DNA from: an uncultured Draconibacterium sp.
GTDB lineage: Bacteria; Bacteroidota; Bacteroidia; Bacteroidales; Prolixibacteraceae
DNA: 64,000 nucleotides
Reading direction: 5' to 3'
Assembly: GCF_963676735.1 (NCBI RefSeq)
Contig: NZ_OY781464.1
Coordinates: forward strand, 3,133,001 to 3,197,000
Part shown: piece by piece, positions 1 through 9,891 of the stretch
How positions within the stretch are numbered: the stretch's first letter is position 1
Layout of the letters: each line of letters begins with the position of its first letter
Made by a program: the position numbers and the translations under genes
The notes under the pieces: generated by a model
What the model was told of the DNA's origin: nothing
Database searches by the model: none
What the model saw: only the letters and a program-made list of their open reading frames with translations

Positions 1-1678
1 TGGTTGATTGCGAATAATACTGTGATGAACTGTTAACATCATTTATATCCAGGTGACCGAAATATAAGGCCGTATCAATTCGCATTTGTCCATAAAACTG
101 AGAAGTTTCGTCTTTTATTTCAGCGTTCCATCCGCTTTTTGCCCGATAAGTAAATCCTGTGCGAACTGTTCCGTTCAGTTTAGTTACGTATTCACCCAAG
201 TCTTCCCTGAACAATTTTCTGCGACGCACATCCCAGTAGCGTTTATTTTCAAATGCAAATTCTACCTGGCGTTCCACCATTATAATTTGGCGCAGCACAT
301 CCTGCGATACACCGTCAGCCACACCATAACTTCCGTCTCCGGCTTCAATTCCGGCTCTTTCTCTTATGGCACGAACCTGTTCAAGGGCTGTTACTTTTTC
401 ACCAATTTCGTTGGCACACTCCGCAAAGTTTAGTAAAACCTCGGCATAGCGCAATTCAATCCAGGCCGTATTGGTTTGGCTAATATTTTCGCGTGCAATA
501 TCGGCATCGGTTGCTTTTTTATTGTAAAACCCCGATGAAGGTACACGGTTTAACTCTTTAATATTTCTGAAGGTCCAAATATTTACCGGATCTCTTCCAC
601 TCATTTCCCATTGCGATCCATTGTAGGCTATTGTTGCATATAAACGAGGGTCGCGATTTTGCCAAAAATAGGTTTCGTCGTAGCCCGAACCGGGTTCGTT
701 TGTTAGCTTCCCATTCGCCATAGGAAAAGCTGAAATAAGTTGCCATGTTGGCGAATAACCGCCATTCCCTCCGCCAGACGGTGGACGAACGCTGTTTTCC
801 CATCCCTGGGTATAACTGGTTCCGGCATTTAAACTAAAGCGTTTATATATTACCGCCTCAATATTATTTACAACGTCAAAAGTAAATAATGTACTGAAAT
901 CAGGATGTAAACCTCGCGGTATCGTCATTTGGCCCAAAAGATCGATTGCCTGCTGATTAGCATCGTAGGCGCGTTGCCACCTGTCTTGATTATTGTTTGG
1001 ATTAAACATCGGGCTTGCCCAGTTAAGTAGTACCCGCCCCTTAAAAGCAGCTGCAGCCCCACTGGTGATTCGTCCTTTATCTTCATCAAGCGACCAGTTG
1101 AATGGAAGCAAGGAAATTGCTTCATCCAAATCGGCAACAATAGCATTAATAGATTCAGAGGTTTTACTTCTGGGAACATTCAGATCCTCGTTGTACGGAT
1201 CCTGAACGGTTGTTACAATAGGAATTCCACCATACAATTGTACCATTTCCCAGTTGCGCCATGCCCTGAAAAATAATGCCTGTCCTCTTAATAATGCTTT
1301 TACATCATCGCTCATTGATGACTCTTCAAGTCGTTCAAGTGCAATATTAATGCGGCGAATAAGCACATATTTATCTTTATGCATAACGGTAACGGCACCA
1401 ATATCGCTTGGCGTGGTAAATCCATAGAGCAAATCGGTATATCGAGAATCAGCCGAATAGGTTTCATCGCATAACTGACTATACTGACCAAAATACTGGT
1501 CGGGCATATTTTCTTTGTACAAATTATTAATGTATAAAACGGCCTGACTTTCATCTTCCCAAATTTCGTCGTTCAATACATTTAAATCGTGTTTATCAAG
1601 CACATCCTGACATGAAGTGGCCAACAACAAGGCTACAATACTTATAGCTAAAGGAAGAATTTTTATATATTGTCTCAT
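1..1678 (-). CDS. SusD/RagB-family outer-membrane glycan-binding lipoprotein (3' end beyond left edge)
   Basis: This is the surface lipoprotein partner of the SusC transporter encoded just upstream; the pair captures and imports an oligosaccharide. I read it from an ATG at 1678: a hydrophobic signal peptide ends in a lipobox with Cys about residue 23 (LLATSCQD), followed by the SusD pattern of N-terminal TPR helices, a RGQALFFRAWRNWEMVQLYGG segment typical of the family and, near the left edge, WIELRYAEVLLNFAEC and VRAIRERAG-type motifs. The reading frame is open to base 1, so the C-terminus is missing. The gap to susC is 51 bp, so they are almost certainly co-transcribed. The substrate cannot be read from sequence; the operon context suggests a pectin-derived glycan, possibly RG-II. 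Family assignment is firm. Confidence 0.93.
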   Translation of the reverse strand, partial: MRQYIKILPLAISIVALLLATSCQDVLDKHDLNVLNDEIWEDESQAVLYINNLYKENMPDQYFGQYSQLCDETYSADSRYTDLLYGFTTPSDIGAVTVMHKDKYVLIRRINIALERLEESSMSDDVKALLRGQALFFRAWRNWEMVQLYGGIPIVTTVQDPYNEDLNVPRSKTSESINAIVADLDEAISLLPFNWSLDEDKGRITSGAAAAFKGRVLLNWASPMFNPNNNQDRWQRAYDANQQAIDLLGQMTIPRGLHPDFSTLFTFDVVNNIEAVIYKRFSLNAGTSYTQGWENSVRPPSGGGNGGYSPTWQLISAFPMANGKLTNEPGSGYDETYFWQNRDPRLYATIAYNGSQWEMSGRDPVNIWTFRNIKELNRVPSSGFYNKKATDADIARENISQTNTAWIELRYAEVLLNFAECANEIGEKVTALEQVRAIRERAGIEAGDGSYGVADGVSQDVLRQIIMVERQVEFAFENKRYWDVRRRKLFREDLGEYVTKLNGTVRTGFTYRAKSGWNAEIKDETSQFYGQMRIDTALYFGHLDINDVNSSSQYYSQST

Positions 1679-1729
1679 GATCTTCATTTTTATTCAATTA
1701 CATTTTAATTAACTTTTTCCTTAACCGGA

Positions 1730-4700
1730 TTATATTTTAAAGTTTAATCCGAAACTAAATGTACGCAACAGCGGATAGGTATTATATCTTGCGATTGCAT
1801 CTTCCTTGTAGTCAAAAGTTTGTATAGGCGACCACAGATTAGTTCCAACAAAGTATACCCTTAAATCGGGTATGCCCCATTTTTGAGATAATTCTCGTGG
1901 CAAGCTATAGGAAATGTTAAGTGTTCTGAGGCGCAACTGATAGATATCTTTCATCCAGAAAGTAGATACCCACTGGTTTGAACTAGCATAATACGGGCTG
2001 GGATATTCTGCATTGGGTGTTTCGGGAGTCCAGAAATCGGCCCAAAAAGCAGGAGAATTTTCAGTTTTTGTTGGTACTGCTCGTGCGAGCTTGTCAACCG
2101 CCTGGTTGCGTGTTCCGTACTCCATGGTCCAAAGGGTGCTAATTTTTAAGTCTTTCCAACCTCCACCAATACTAACGCTTGATGGCAGCATATTTTTCCA
2201 GGTAAAGATATCACCAACACGTTCCACATATTTTTTATCGTATTCATTAATCACTCCATCGGGTTCAAACACTGTTCTTGGTTCTCCGGCTCCGGTGTTT
2301 CCGGGGCGGCCAATATCTTCAAAAATCATGGCTCCCAAGCTTACAGGTCTACCTTCAATCAGGTAACCATGTCCCCAAAGTTCCATCCATTCAGCATTAA
2401 GAGCATCAAGCTGTTCCTGAGTTCTGATAATACCATGTGAAATAAAACCTTCTTCACGGCCGGCAGCAGTGGTACTCTGTCCAATCGGATATCTGAAATC
2501 TTCAGGAATGTATTGAGTTGGGCGTTCAATAATTCGGTTCGTTCCGTAATTAAACACACCACTAATGTTGTAATAAATATCGTCGTTAATCCTTCCTCGG
2601 TAACCTATTTGCATATCGTAGCCCCAGGCTTCCAAGCGTCCTAAGTTCTCGCCGGGCATTACACCCAAACCACCGGTTTCAGGAAATTCAACAGTTCGTT
2701 TATCCAAAATATCGTATTGATAGGTGTAGTAGGCATCAAATGCAATATTCAGTTTACTGTCGAATAATTTCATATCGATACCAAAGTTATGCATCAACGA
2801 TTTTTCCCATGTTACGCCTGTACTTGTAACGTCTGTTTTTCCGCCAATATCAATACCTCCGGCTGGTGTATCACTTCCAAATAAATACCGGTCTTCGCTG
2901 TTGGCCAGGGTATACTGCAATTCGTATTCGTAAGGAGCTACTGATGCATAACCGGTTAATCCCATCGAGAATCGTAATTTCAGAAAATCGATTACTTCAA
3001 CATTATCTTTTAAAAAGTTCTCTTCAGACATTACCCAGCCTACTGATCCGGATGGAAACAGCCCTTCACGGCTGCCAGGTGCAAACCGTGTTGTAGTTTC
3101 GTAACGCGTGGCCGATTCAAATAAATATTTTCCGGCATATGAATAATTCAGGCGAAAAACGGCTCCTAAATCACCACTTTCGCGCATATTTCCATCGGTT
3201 GTTTTGGTTTGAAATGCATCCTGAAGTTCCAAACCGTAAATTTCCATGTTTTCTCCAGTTGCTCTAAATCCATAACCTTCACCTTCCGACTGCTCGTAAG
3301 TTACAAACGCTGCAACATCATGTTTGCCGAATGTGCGGGCGTAGTTTAAACTAAGGTTTAACTGGTAGTTTTGTCCAAAACTGTATGATTCTGAAATACG
3401 GTTCTTATTCTGAATGGGAACCTGCCCTTCAATTTCGTTACCCAGAATATATTTATACCCGTTACCTTGTGGTTTAAACTGATAAAGGGTATAAGGAATA
3501 AGGTAATCTTTTGCGTACCCCTGGCTTTCGCGTCGGTTATAAGAAGCAGAAGCTCTCAGGCCTTTAATTTTTTCGAATTCGTAAGATAGTCTAAGGTTTA
3601 AGGTGTGTCCTTTGTCAACTGTTCTTTTATAACTGTTTGTTTCAAAAAGATAAAGTGGATTAAAATCGAGGTTATTGGCAACAGGGTAGCCATCAATATA
3701 TGCGGGAGTCCATTTAGGTGCCTGAAGTAAAACTTCAAACAGGTCTTCCATGGTGTTTGAACCAACACCTGAAATATGTGGGCGTTTAAAATCGCGGTTA
3801 TCAATTGAGATGGTGGCTGATGCTGTTAACTGATCGGTAATATTAGCATCGAGCCCCAGCCGGTACGAATATTTACCAACGCCCATATCGGGGAAATTAC
3901 CTTCGGTATGCACATAGGTACCACCAGCGAAGTACTTTACGGTTTTACTTCCGCCCGACAGGTTAATGGAATGACGAGTAACTATAGATTTTTGCCAGGC
4001 TTCGTTTAGCCAGTTAAAATTCTGGTTTTTCATGTCCTGCAATTCTGCTGGCGAAACAAGTGATGTAGTATCGTCGGGATAACGCGCATTAATTGCACGG
4101 GCATGATCGTAAGCACTTAACATTTCGGTTTGGGTTGTTGCATCGCTGATACCCACACTACCCGAGTAACTCACTTTCAATTTCCCTTCTTTTCCGCGTT
4201 TTGTTTTTACCAGGATTACACCATTAGCTCCTTTACTTCCGTAAACTGCTGCCGATGCATCTTTTAACACTGAATAGCTTTCAATTTCAGATGGATCAAG
4301 AATATCGAATTGCTCTTGCGACACCTCAAATCCATCAACAATATATAAGGGAGAAGGGTCTTTTGCCCCTTCTCCCGTATCTCCGAATGTTGTTTCGGTA
4401 CGTATACGCACACGGGTAGCTGCACCCGGGTTACCGGTAGGTTGTGCCGGAGCCACAGAAACACCTGCCATACGTCCTTCAAGCAGGTTGGTCATATTTA
4501 CGGCCGGAATATCAACAATTTCATCGGCAGAAATACTTGAGATTGACCCCAATAAATTGGCTCTTTTTACTTCGCCATAACCCACCACTACTACTTCGTC
4601 GAGGTCGGTTACATTTTCAGCTAAAACCGCATCAATAGTTGTACGCCCGTTAACAGGTATAACAAGAGGTTCAAAACCAATAAATGATATCTGAAGGGTA

Positions 4701-4963
4701 TCATTTGGGTTCACCGACAAGTTGTAAACTCCATCAATATTTGTAACCGTACCATGGGTTGTATTTAACACCACAACGTTTACACCTATCATGGTTTCAC
4801 CCGAATTGTCGGTAACTTTTCCTGTAACGTTAATTTTATTTTGTGCTGCTGCCGGTAACGTAATTACAGCATGCACTATAAACGCAAGCAAAACAATTGC
4901 AAGTTTTTTTATGCAATTTCTTGATACGTTGTGCCAGGTTTTAGTTCTCATTTTAGTTCTCAT
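1730..4963 (-). CDS. SusC/RagA-family TonB-dependent outer-membrane transporter
   Basis: A 1077-residue TonB-linked outer-membrane protein that imports glycan fragments together with the SusD lipoprotein encoded 51 bp downstream. Visible order: signal peptide (to about residue 40, LPAAAQ), a carboxypeptidase-D-like regulatory domain (VTGKVTDNSGETMIGVNV, about 46-120), the TonB box region DEVVVVGYG, the plug domain (SPLYIVDGFEV ... IESYSVLKDASAAVYGSKGANGVILVKTK), then the beta-barrel, ending in the usual aromatic-rich strand (FSFGLNFKI). Length is normal for SusC. The start is doubled: the first eight codons are two copies of Met-Arg-Thr-Lys, so either ATG (4963 or 4951) could be used. It belongs to the operon that begins at 11963, unusual in that the importer genes come last, after the cytosolic catabolic genes. 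Confidence 0.96.
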   Translation of the reverse strand: MRTKMRTKTWHNVSRNCIKKLAIVLLAFIVHAVITLPAAAQNKINVTGKVTDNSGETMIGVNVVVLNTTHGTVTNIDGVYNLSVNPNDTLQISFIGFEPLVIPVNGRTTIDAVLAENVTDLDEVVVVGYGEVKRANLLGSISSISADEIVDIPAVNMTNLLEGRMAGVSVAPAQPTGNPGAATRVRIRTETTFGDTGEGAKDPSPLYIVDGFEVSQEQFDILDPSEIESYSVLKDASAAVYGSKGANGVILVKTKRGKEGKLKVSYSGSVGISDATTQTEMLSAYDHARAINARYPDDTTSLVSPAELQDMKNQNFNWLNEAWQKSIVTRHSINLSGGSKTVKYFAGGTYVHTEGNFPDMGVGKYSYRLGLDANITDQLTASATISIDNRDFKRPHISGVGSNTMEDLFEVLLQAPKWTPAYIDGYPVANNLDFNPLYLFETNSYKRTVDKGHTLNLRLSYEFEKIKGLRASASYNRRESQGYAKDYLIPYTLYQFKPQGNGYKYILGNEIEGQVPIQNKNRISESYSFGQNYQLNLSLNYARTFGKHDVAAFVTYEQSEGEGYGFRATGENMEIYGLELQDAFQTKTTDGNMRESGDLGAVFRLNYSYAGKYLFESATRYETTTRFAPGSREGLFPSGSVGWVMSEENFLKDNVEVIDFLKLRFSMGLTGYASVAPYEYELQYTLANSEDRYLFGSDTPAGGIDIGGKTDVTSTGVTWEKSLMHNFGIDMKLFDSKLNIAFDAYYTYQYDILDKRTVEFPETGGLGVMPGENLGRLEAWGYDMQIGYRGRINDDIYYNISGVFNYGTNRIIERPTQYIPEDFRYPIGQSTTAAGREEGFISHGIIRTQEQLDALNAEWMELWGHGYLIEGRPVSLGAMIFEDIGRPGNTGAGEPRTVFEPDGVINEYDKKYVERVGDIFTWKNMLPSSVSIGGGWKDLKISTLWTMEYGTRNQAVDKLARAVPTKTENSPAFWADFWTPETPNAEYPSPYYASSNQWVSTFWMKDIYQLRLRTLNISYSLPRELSQKWGIPDLRVYFVGTNLWSPIQTFDYKEDAIARYNTYPLLRTFSFGLNFKI

Positions 4964-5036
4964 GTCCCTTTATATCTTAATATTGGTTAAATAATCTGGC
5001 TAACGGGCTCGGTTCAACCCCTCTTCTATAAAATGC

Positions 5037-6059
5037 TTACTGAATATAAACCTTAGCCGTTTTTACTTTAGTTCCGCTAATCGCATTTACCAAATAAATA
5101 CCGTTTGGCATATCGTTCATCGATATTGTATTTGCTCGGTTTGCCTGTTTTACCAAAGCTCCGGCTACAGTGTAAACATTTACTTTTGCTTCTTCTGAAA
5201 GTCGAATTACTTTATTTGATGCAAATATTTTTAATTCGTCTTTGTCAATAATAACAGCCGAAGTAGGCGGTGTATATGTACCATAAACTTTTAAATCGTG
5301 AATACGAGGTGTTTGTCCACCACACTCCAAAAAGCGAAGCATTACGTTATCGGCATAAATACCATCTGCCCATGTCATTCCATAAGCCGAAGGATCGCAA
5401 CGGTAGCCGTTTGCTGTTTTAGTACCACTAAGCGGATCTTTTGTAAAACTCTGGCTCCATGTATTACCGGGCTGGTAACGAAGGGTATCCCAGGTTACGC
5501 CATCATCAAGCGAATACTCACACTGTACACCACGTTTAGATCCTCCCGTACTTGAGTGTGTCCATTGAATCATATCCACAAACTCCAGGGCTCTTAAATC
5601 AACCGTAAAATGGCCACGAATTGTTGGAGCGTAACCTCCAGATGAGCCATAATCGCGACTAATTTCTACAAAGCCATTGCTAACATTCTCAGTCTGCCCT
5701 GTTTGGTCTCTGTAGGCATAAGCGGCCATCCATTCCGGGGCAAATGCACACTGTTCAAAATAATAGGTAATTTTTCCTGATTCTGATCCAATAATTGGCA
5801 CCTCTACTGTATCATTTTTGTAACCATAAATAATTATAGTTTCATCATTCGGGTCGTAACTATTGTTACTATTTCCCATATCTGAAGTAGAATCAGAATG
5901 AAAAAAAGCAAATCCCGTAAAATCTTCTTCAAGCACCAATGGCTCCGATGGTGGAATTTCGTCCCAGGAAACTCCGGTAGTCATATTCAACTGCGCATTT
6001 GCAGTGAAAGTTGCGCCTACTAAAAGGCAAATAAATAAAGTAAAGATTTTTTCTTTCAT
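5037..6059 (-). CDS. Secreted beta-sandwich protein with T9SS type A sorting domain
   Basis: A 340-residue exported protein. It has a signal peptide (cleavage near TANAQ), a central ~220-residue region rich in aromatic residues and beta-strand pattern, and a C-terminal ~70-residue T9SS sorting domain (NVYTVAGALVKQ ... PNGIYLVNAISGTKVKTAKVYI), so it should be delivered to the cell surface. No catalytic motif was recognised. It lies 34 bp downstream of the symporter gene and 73 bp upstream of susC in the same operon, the position where many PULs encode accessory surface glycan-binding proteins, and I infer that role. A secreted enzyme of unknown family is the alternative. The sorting domain is clear; the function is not. 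Confidence 0.8.
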   Translation of the reverse strand: MKEKIFTLFICLLVGATFTANAQLNMTTGVSWDEIPPSEPLVLEEDFTGFAFFHSDSTSDMGNSNNSYDPNDETIIIYGYKNDTVEVPIIGSESGKITYYFEQCAFAPEWMAAYAYRDQTGQTENVSNGFVEISRDYGSSGGYAPTIRGHFTVDLRALEFVDMIQWTHSSTGGSKRGVQCEYSLDDGVTWDTLRYQPGNTWSQSFTKDPLSGTKTANGYRCDPSAYGMTWADGIYADNVMLRFLECGGQTPRIHDLKVYGTYTPPTSAVIIDKDELKIFASNKVIRLSEEAKVNVYTVAGALVKQANRANTISMNDMPNGIYLVNAISGTKVKTAKVYIQ

Positions 6060-6094
6060 AGTTTAAAATTTTTAATTAGTAATAATTTAGAATC

Positions 6095-7660
6095 TCACGC
6101 TTTTCTATTTCTTTTTTTGAGTTTTGCCCAACCGTAGTAGGTAAGGCTCACATCTACAGGTTTTTCGTTAAACATAAAACTGGCGACAAAACCAACCACC
6201 ATTAATACCAGATGGCTATAAACGCCAATCATGTATTTATGGTGAGTAAAGTTTAGCTTTCCGAGGTCGAGCAACAGTATTTTATTTTCGCCGGCACCAA
6301 TTGGCGTTGACGACAACAATGCATAAAGTGTAAATAAAATACTGGCAGCCATACCCGTATAAATCGCTCTTTTATTTACTCTTTTACTAAAAATCCCCAG
6401 AAGAAACATTCCGGCAATACCTCCTGAGAAGATGGCATAAAGTGTAAAAATGATTCCGAGTACTCCTTTTCCTCCTGCTTTCACATAAAACAGAGCAACT
6501 GCAATGGCTCCTACACCTGCCAGCACGGTAAATAAACGGCTTAAAACCATTTGTTTGCTTTCAGGAGTGTTGGGTTTCCAGCGCAGGTAGTAATCTTCAA
6601 GGCATATGGCCGAAAGACAGTTCAGATCAGAGTCGAGGCTTGAAAAAGCTGCAGCAATTAATGCTGACAGGATAAGCCCGACGATGCCCACGGGCAATTT
6701 GGTCATAATAAAAAATGGGAAAACTTTATCAGGGATTGTATCGGCCGGTAGCCCTCCCATTATGTGATAATAACCAAATAAAGCTGTACCAATAAACATA
6801 AATAAAGCCCAAACCGGCACACTTAACAAAACGCCAATTAATGATGCTTTTACGGCTTCTTTATCTGATTTTGCGGTTAAATAACGTTGTACAATTGTTT
6901 GGTCGGTTCCGTATTTCTGAATGGCATAAAAGATTCCGTTTAAAGCCATTACCCAAAAGGTAAGGTTAACAAATTCGAGATCGAAAGGACCAAAACCTAT
7001 ACGCCCGTTATCCATGGCAGCATTCCAAAGGGCCGGGGCGCCTCCATCAACAGAGAATAATAGGATACCCAGGGAAACTAATCCTCCAAAAATCAATAAA
7101 ATCCCTTGTATAACATCCAGCCATATAACTGCTTCAATGCCTCCAATCATTGTAATTGCGACAACAATTACCCCAATTACCAAAATTATATACACGGTAT
7201 CAACACCAGTCATCTCGTTAAGTGCCAGAGAAATAATGTAAAACACAGTACCCATTTTTGCAAAATGGTTTAAAACAAACCCCAATGATGCATAAAGCCT
7301 TGCCAAGAAACCAAAGCGCTGTTCAAAGTATTCGTATGCACTTAAGCGGATTACTTTACGAAACAGGGGAACAATAACGCCAACGATAAACACCAGTACA
7401 ATAGGCACCATAAGTCCCTGCACCAGCCTTATCCAATTGGTTGCAAAGCCTTCGCCGGGGTAAGCAAGAAATGTTACACTGCTAATTAAAGTAGCCAAAA
7501 TTGACATACCAATGGCCCACGATGGAATTTTTCCGCTGGCTTTAAAATAGTTACCGGTATCTTTTTGCCGTTTTGAGAAACGCAAACCTACCAGAATGGT
7601 TACAACAAATGTTGAAACAATTATTAACCAGTCGATAATATGTATGGTATTGCTTTGCAT
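6095..7660 (-). CDS. Sodium:solute symporter (SSS family)
   Basis: A 521-residue inner-membrane protein with about 13-14 hydrophobic helices and the SSS signature: an N-terminal YFKASGKIPSWAIGMSILATLISSVTFL-type stretch (the G-x-x-S-xx-A-T segment lining the sodium site), ALNGIFYAIQKYGTDQTIVQRYL, and SALIAAAFSSLDSDLN for the helix-8 sodium ligand region. It probably carries the monomer fed to the enzymes of this operon across the inner membrane with Na+. The start codon shares one base with the stop codon of the kinase upstream (TAATG), so the two are translationally coupled. Substrate specificity is not readable; co-operonic enzymes point to an acid sugar. Family assignment is firm. Confidence 0.94.
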   Translation of the reverse strand: MQSNTIHIIDWLIIVSTFVVTILVGLRFSKRQKDTGNYFKASGKIPSWAIGMSILATLISSVTFLAYPGEGFATNWIRLVQGLMVPIVLVFIVGVIVPLFRKVIRLSAYEYFEQRFGFLARLYASLGFVLNHFAKMGTVFYIISLALNEMTGVDTVYIILVIGVIVVAITMIGGIEAVIWLDVIQGILLIFGGLVSLGILLFSVDGGAPALWNAAMDNGRIGFGPFDLEFVNLTFWVMALNGIFYAIQKYGTDQTIVQRYLTAKSDKEAVKASLIGVLLSVPVWALFMFIGTALFGYYHIMGGLPADTIPDKVFPFFIMTKLPVGIVGLILSALIAAAFSSLDSDLNCLSAICLEDYYLRWKPNTPESKQMVLSRLFTVLAGVGAIAVALFYVKAGGKGVLGIIFTLYAIFSGGIAGMFLLGIFSKRVNKRAIYTGMAASILFTLYALLSSTPIGAGENKILLLDLGKLNFTHHKYMIGVYSHLVLMVVGFVASFMFNEKPVDVSLTYYGWAKLKKRNRKA

Positions 7661-8841
7661 TATATTTTATCTACAATCTTGTTTTTAGTTTTAGTCAATT
7701 CCACGGTGTCGGGCCAGGGATAACTACCAGGCTTGGTGGTAATGGCCATATTCGGATATTCTTTCGTACTCATTTGAATTATTCCGGGATACACCAGTTT
7801 GCCGGGAAATAATTTATTTACGCCAATCACTTTTAGAATTTCTGATGTTGTTGCTCCGCCTTCAATTAGCAAATCTGTTATTGGGATACTTTCTACCACG
7901 ATTTTTACCAGCTCTGCGGTATTTCGTCCAATTCGTGCTGATAGATTTGCTTCGTTACTGTGGTTCTGATCTGCTGAAACAATTACATTAAACTTGTTTT
8001 TTAAATTGTTTACAACATTCTCTGCCCAATGTTTCAGTTCGGCCTCATCAAAACTACTATTCTCGTATATGGCATCAGGCATATTTATTTTTACGGTATT
8101 TTTCCCGCTTAATCCCATTGGCATAGAATCGGCTTTCGGGTATTTACTGCCAAAAACCAATAACGAAACATCGCCAAGTTCAAAACATTCCTTACAATCG
8201 GCTTTTACTTCAGCAAACTGTTTCATTAAGATTGTATCAAAAAAACCAGCACCACCAGCCACAACAGTCTCTCCATCAATTCTTTCTACCCAATCAATCA
8301 TGTCTTCCTGACTTTTTACATCGCCAACAATTATTCCTTCACCGGGTAATTTATTATCTACAGATGCTGAATAAACAGCAATCATATCCGATTCAACAAT
8401 TTGGGTTACATCCGAGGATTTAACCGGAAAATCAGGATCGTCGGCAAATGATGTTTCGGCTAAAGGCACACCGTTTACTGAATATTTCCCGTCAACAATT
8501 AATCGTCCAAACGAAGGGTTTCCGGCAACCATAATTGCCCGTTTTTTCCCTGTGCTTTTTAATTGTGCCATAAGTTCGGCAACAATATTTCCGCGTAAAA
8601 CAGAATCGAGTTTTTTAAATATATATTCCGGGTTCAGTTCTAACAAAGCGGTTGTAATTTTTTCGGTTTCCAAAAAAGCTGCTTCCTCAGGCAGCGATCG
8701 TGTATCAGCCGCAATAATTAATAAGTCAGTTCCTTCCACCCAGTTAACCTGCGTTTCAATAACAACCTTCAGCCCGTACTTTAATCCAATCCCCCCTATC
8801 TCGGCTGCTCCTGTAAAGTCATCTGCAATAACTGCAATCAT
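7660..8841 (-). CDS. Four-carbon acid sugar kinase family protein (DUF1537, DtnK/OtnK-like)
   Basis: A 393-residue cytosolic kinase of the DUF1537 family, which phosphorylates the terminal hydroxyl of acid sugars such as D-threonate, L-threonate or D-erythronate. The N-terminal substrate-binding domain starts with the family motif IAVIADDFTGAAEIGG, with LDSVLRGN near residue 98-105. The C-terminal nucleotide-binding domain carries LLIEGGATTSEIL and PGSYPWPDT near the end. It lies 18 bp after a PdxA-family gene, the pairing known for D-threonate and D-erythronate catabolism, where kinase and PdxA2 convert the acid to DHAP and CO2. I infer D-threonate kinase activity here. 3-oxo-isoapionate kinase (OiaK) is in the same family, but no RuBisCO-like partner is present in the window, which argues against it. 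Confidence 0.9.
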   Translation of the reverse strand: MIAVIADDFTGAAEIGGIGLKYGLKVVIETQVNWVEGTDLLIIAADTRSLPEEAAFLETEKITTALLELNPEYIFKKLDSVLRGNIVAELMAQLKSTGKKRAIMVAGNPSFGRLIVDGKYSVNGVPLAETSFADDPDFPVKSSDVTQIVESDMIAVYSASVDNKLPGEGIIVGDVKSQEDMIDWVERIDGETVVAGGAGFFDTILMKQFAEVKADCKECFELGDVSLLVFGSKYPKADSMPMGLSGKNTVKINMPDAIYENSSFDEAELKHWAENVVNNLKNKFNVIVSADQNHSNEANLSARIGRNTAELVKIVVESIPITDLLIEGGATTSEILKVIGVNKLFPGKLVYPGIIQMSTKEYPNMAITTKPGSYPWPDTVELTKTKNKIVDKI

Positions 8842-8859
8842 TCTTTGTTCTGTTAATAT

Positions 8860-9885
8860 TTAGTTTTGTGCAAGTTTTACGGCGTAATTTATTGCGTACA
8901 TTAGTGCATCCGGACTGGCGATTCCCTGTCCTGCTATTTCAAATGCAGTTCCATGGTCAACCGAAGTTCTAATGATTGGCAACCCTAATGTTATATTGAC
9001 ACCTTTTACACTTTTCATTTTTTTTGTTTCTTCATCCCACTGAAAGCCTGCCAGCTTAAACGGGATATGTCCCTGGTCGTGGTACATCGCAACGCATCCA
9101 TCAAACCTTCCACCTGCTGCCAAAGCAAACAGGGTATCGGGTGGTACCGGGCCACTTACATCTAGTCCTTTTTGCTTAGCTTCAACCACGGCAGGTCCGA
9201 TTTCCTTAATTTCTTCATCACCAAATAAACCATCGTCTCCCGAGTGTGGGTTTAAGCCTGCTACTCCAATACGCGGGCTATCAATCCCCAGTCTTTTCAA
9301 CCCCTTATTCAGGATATCAATAACCTCAAGTATGCGTTCCTTTTTAGCCAAATCGCACGCCTTTCGCAATGAAACATGAGTGCTTACGTGAATGACTTTT
9401 ATTTTCTCATCGGCCAGTAACATGGCATATTTTGATGTATCGGTATAATGAGCGTAGATTTCCGTATGTCCTGAAAAATGATGTCCGGCATCGTTAATGG
9501 CTTTCTTGTTTATCGGATTAGTAACTGTCCCGTCAACCTCACCGTTTTTTGCCAGTTCGATGGCTTTTACGATTGAATAAAACGCCAGGTTTCCAGCTTC
9601 TGCCGATACTTCTCCATATTTAATCTCTCCTACTACCATGCCGATATCCAGTACATCTATTTTCCCAAATTCGAAACGAGCCTGCTCAACCTTTTGTATC
9701 GGATTCAGAAGTAATGGCGTACCTGCAATTTTCATTGCCTCATCCATAACCGCTGCACTTCCAACCAAAACAGGAGAACACCAATCGTAAACCTCTTTAT
9801 TTGCGAAAGTTTTAACTGCTATCTCCGGCCCTATTCCTGCAGGGTCGCCCATTGTAATGGCTAATATTGGTTTTGATTTTTTCAT
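8860..9885 (-). CDS. pdxA: PdxA-family 4-phospho-acid-sugar dehydrogenase (likely PdxA2: 4-phospho-D-threonate/erythronate dehydrogenase)
   Basis: A 341-residue NAD-dependent dehydrogenase of the PdxA family. Canonical PdxA oxidises 4-phosphohydroxy-L-threonine in pyridoxal phosphate synthesis, while PdxA2 paralogues oxidatively decarboxylate 4-phospho-threonate or -erythronate to DHAP. Family motifs are intact: MGDPAGIGPEI at the N-terminus, the metal-binding region FSGHTEIYAHYTD near residue 140, LNPHSGDDGLFG near 215 and AMYHDQGHIPFKL near 265. Placement next to a DUF1537 kinase and an aldolase, with no pyridoxine genes nearby, favours the PdxA2 role. It begins 6 bp after the aldolase stop. 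Family call is firm and the substrate is inferred. Confidence 0.9.
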   Translation of the reverse strand: MKKSKPILAITMGDPAGIGPEIAVKTFANKEVYDWCSPVLVGSAAVMDEAMKIAGTPLLLNPIQKVEQARFEFGKIDVLDIGMVVGEIKYGEVSAEAGNLAFYSIVKAIELAKNGEVDGTVTNPINKKAINDAGHHFSGHTEIYAHYTDTSKYAMLLADEKIKVIHVSTHVSLRKACDLAKKERILEVIDILNKGLKRLGIDSPRIGVAGLNPHSGDDGLFGDEEIKEIGPAVVEAKQKGLDVSGPVPPDTLFALAAGGRFDGCVAMYHDQGHIPFKLAGFQWDEETKKMKSVKGVNITLGLPIIRTSVDHGTAFEIAGQGIASPDALMYAINYAVKLAQN

Positions 9886-9891
9886 TTACCC

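Noticed and set aside
86..433. Plus-strand open frame of 115 codons
   Set aside because: It is antisense to the susD-family gene, which has a full family pattern on the minus strand.
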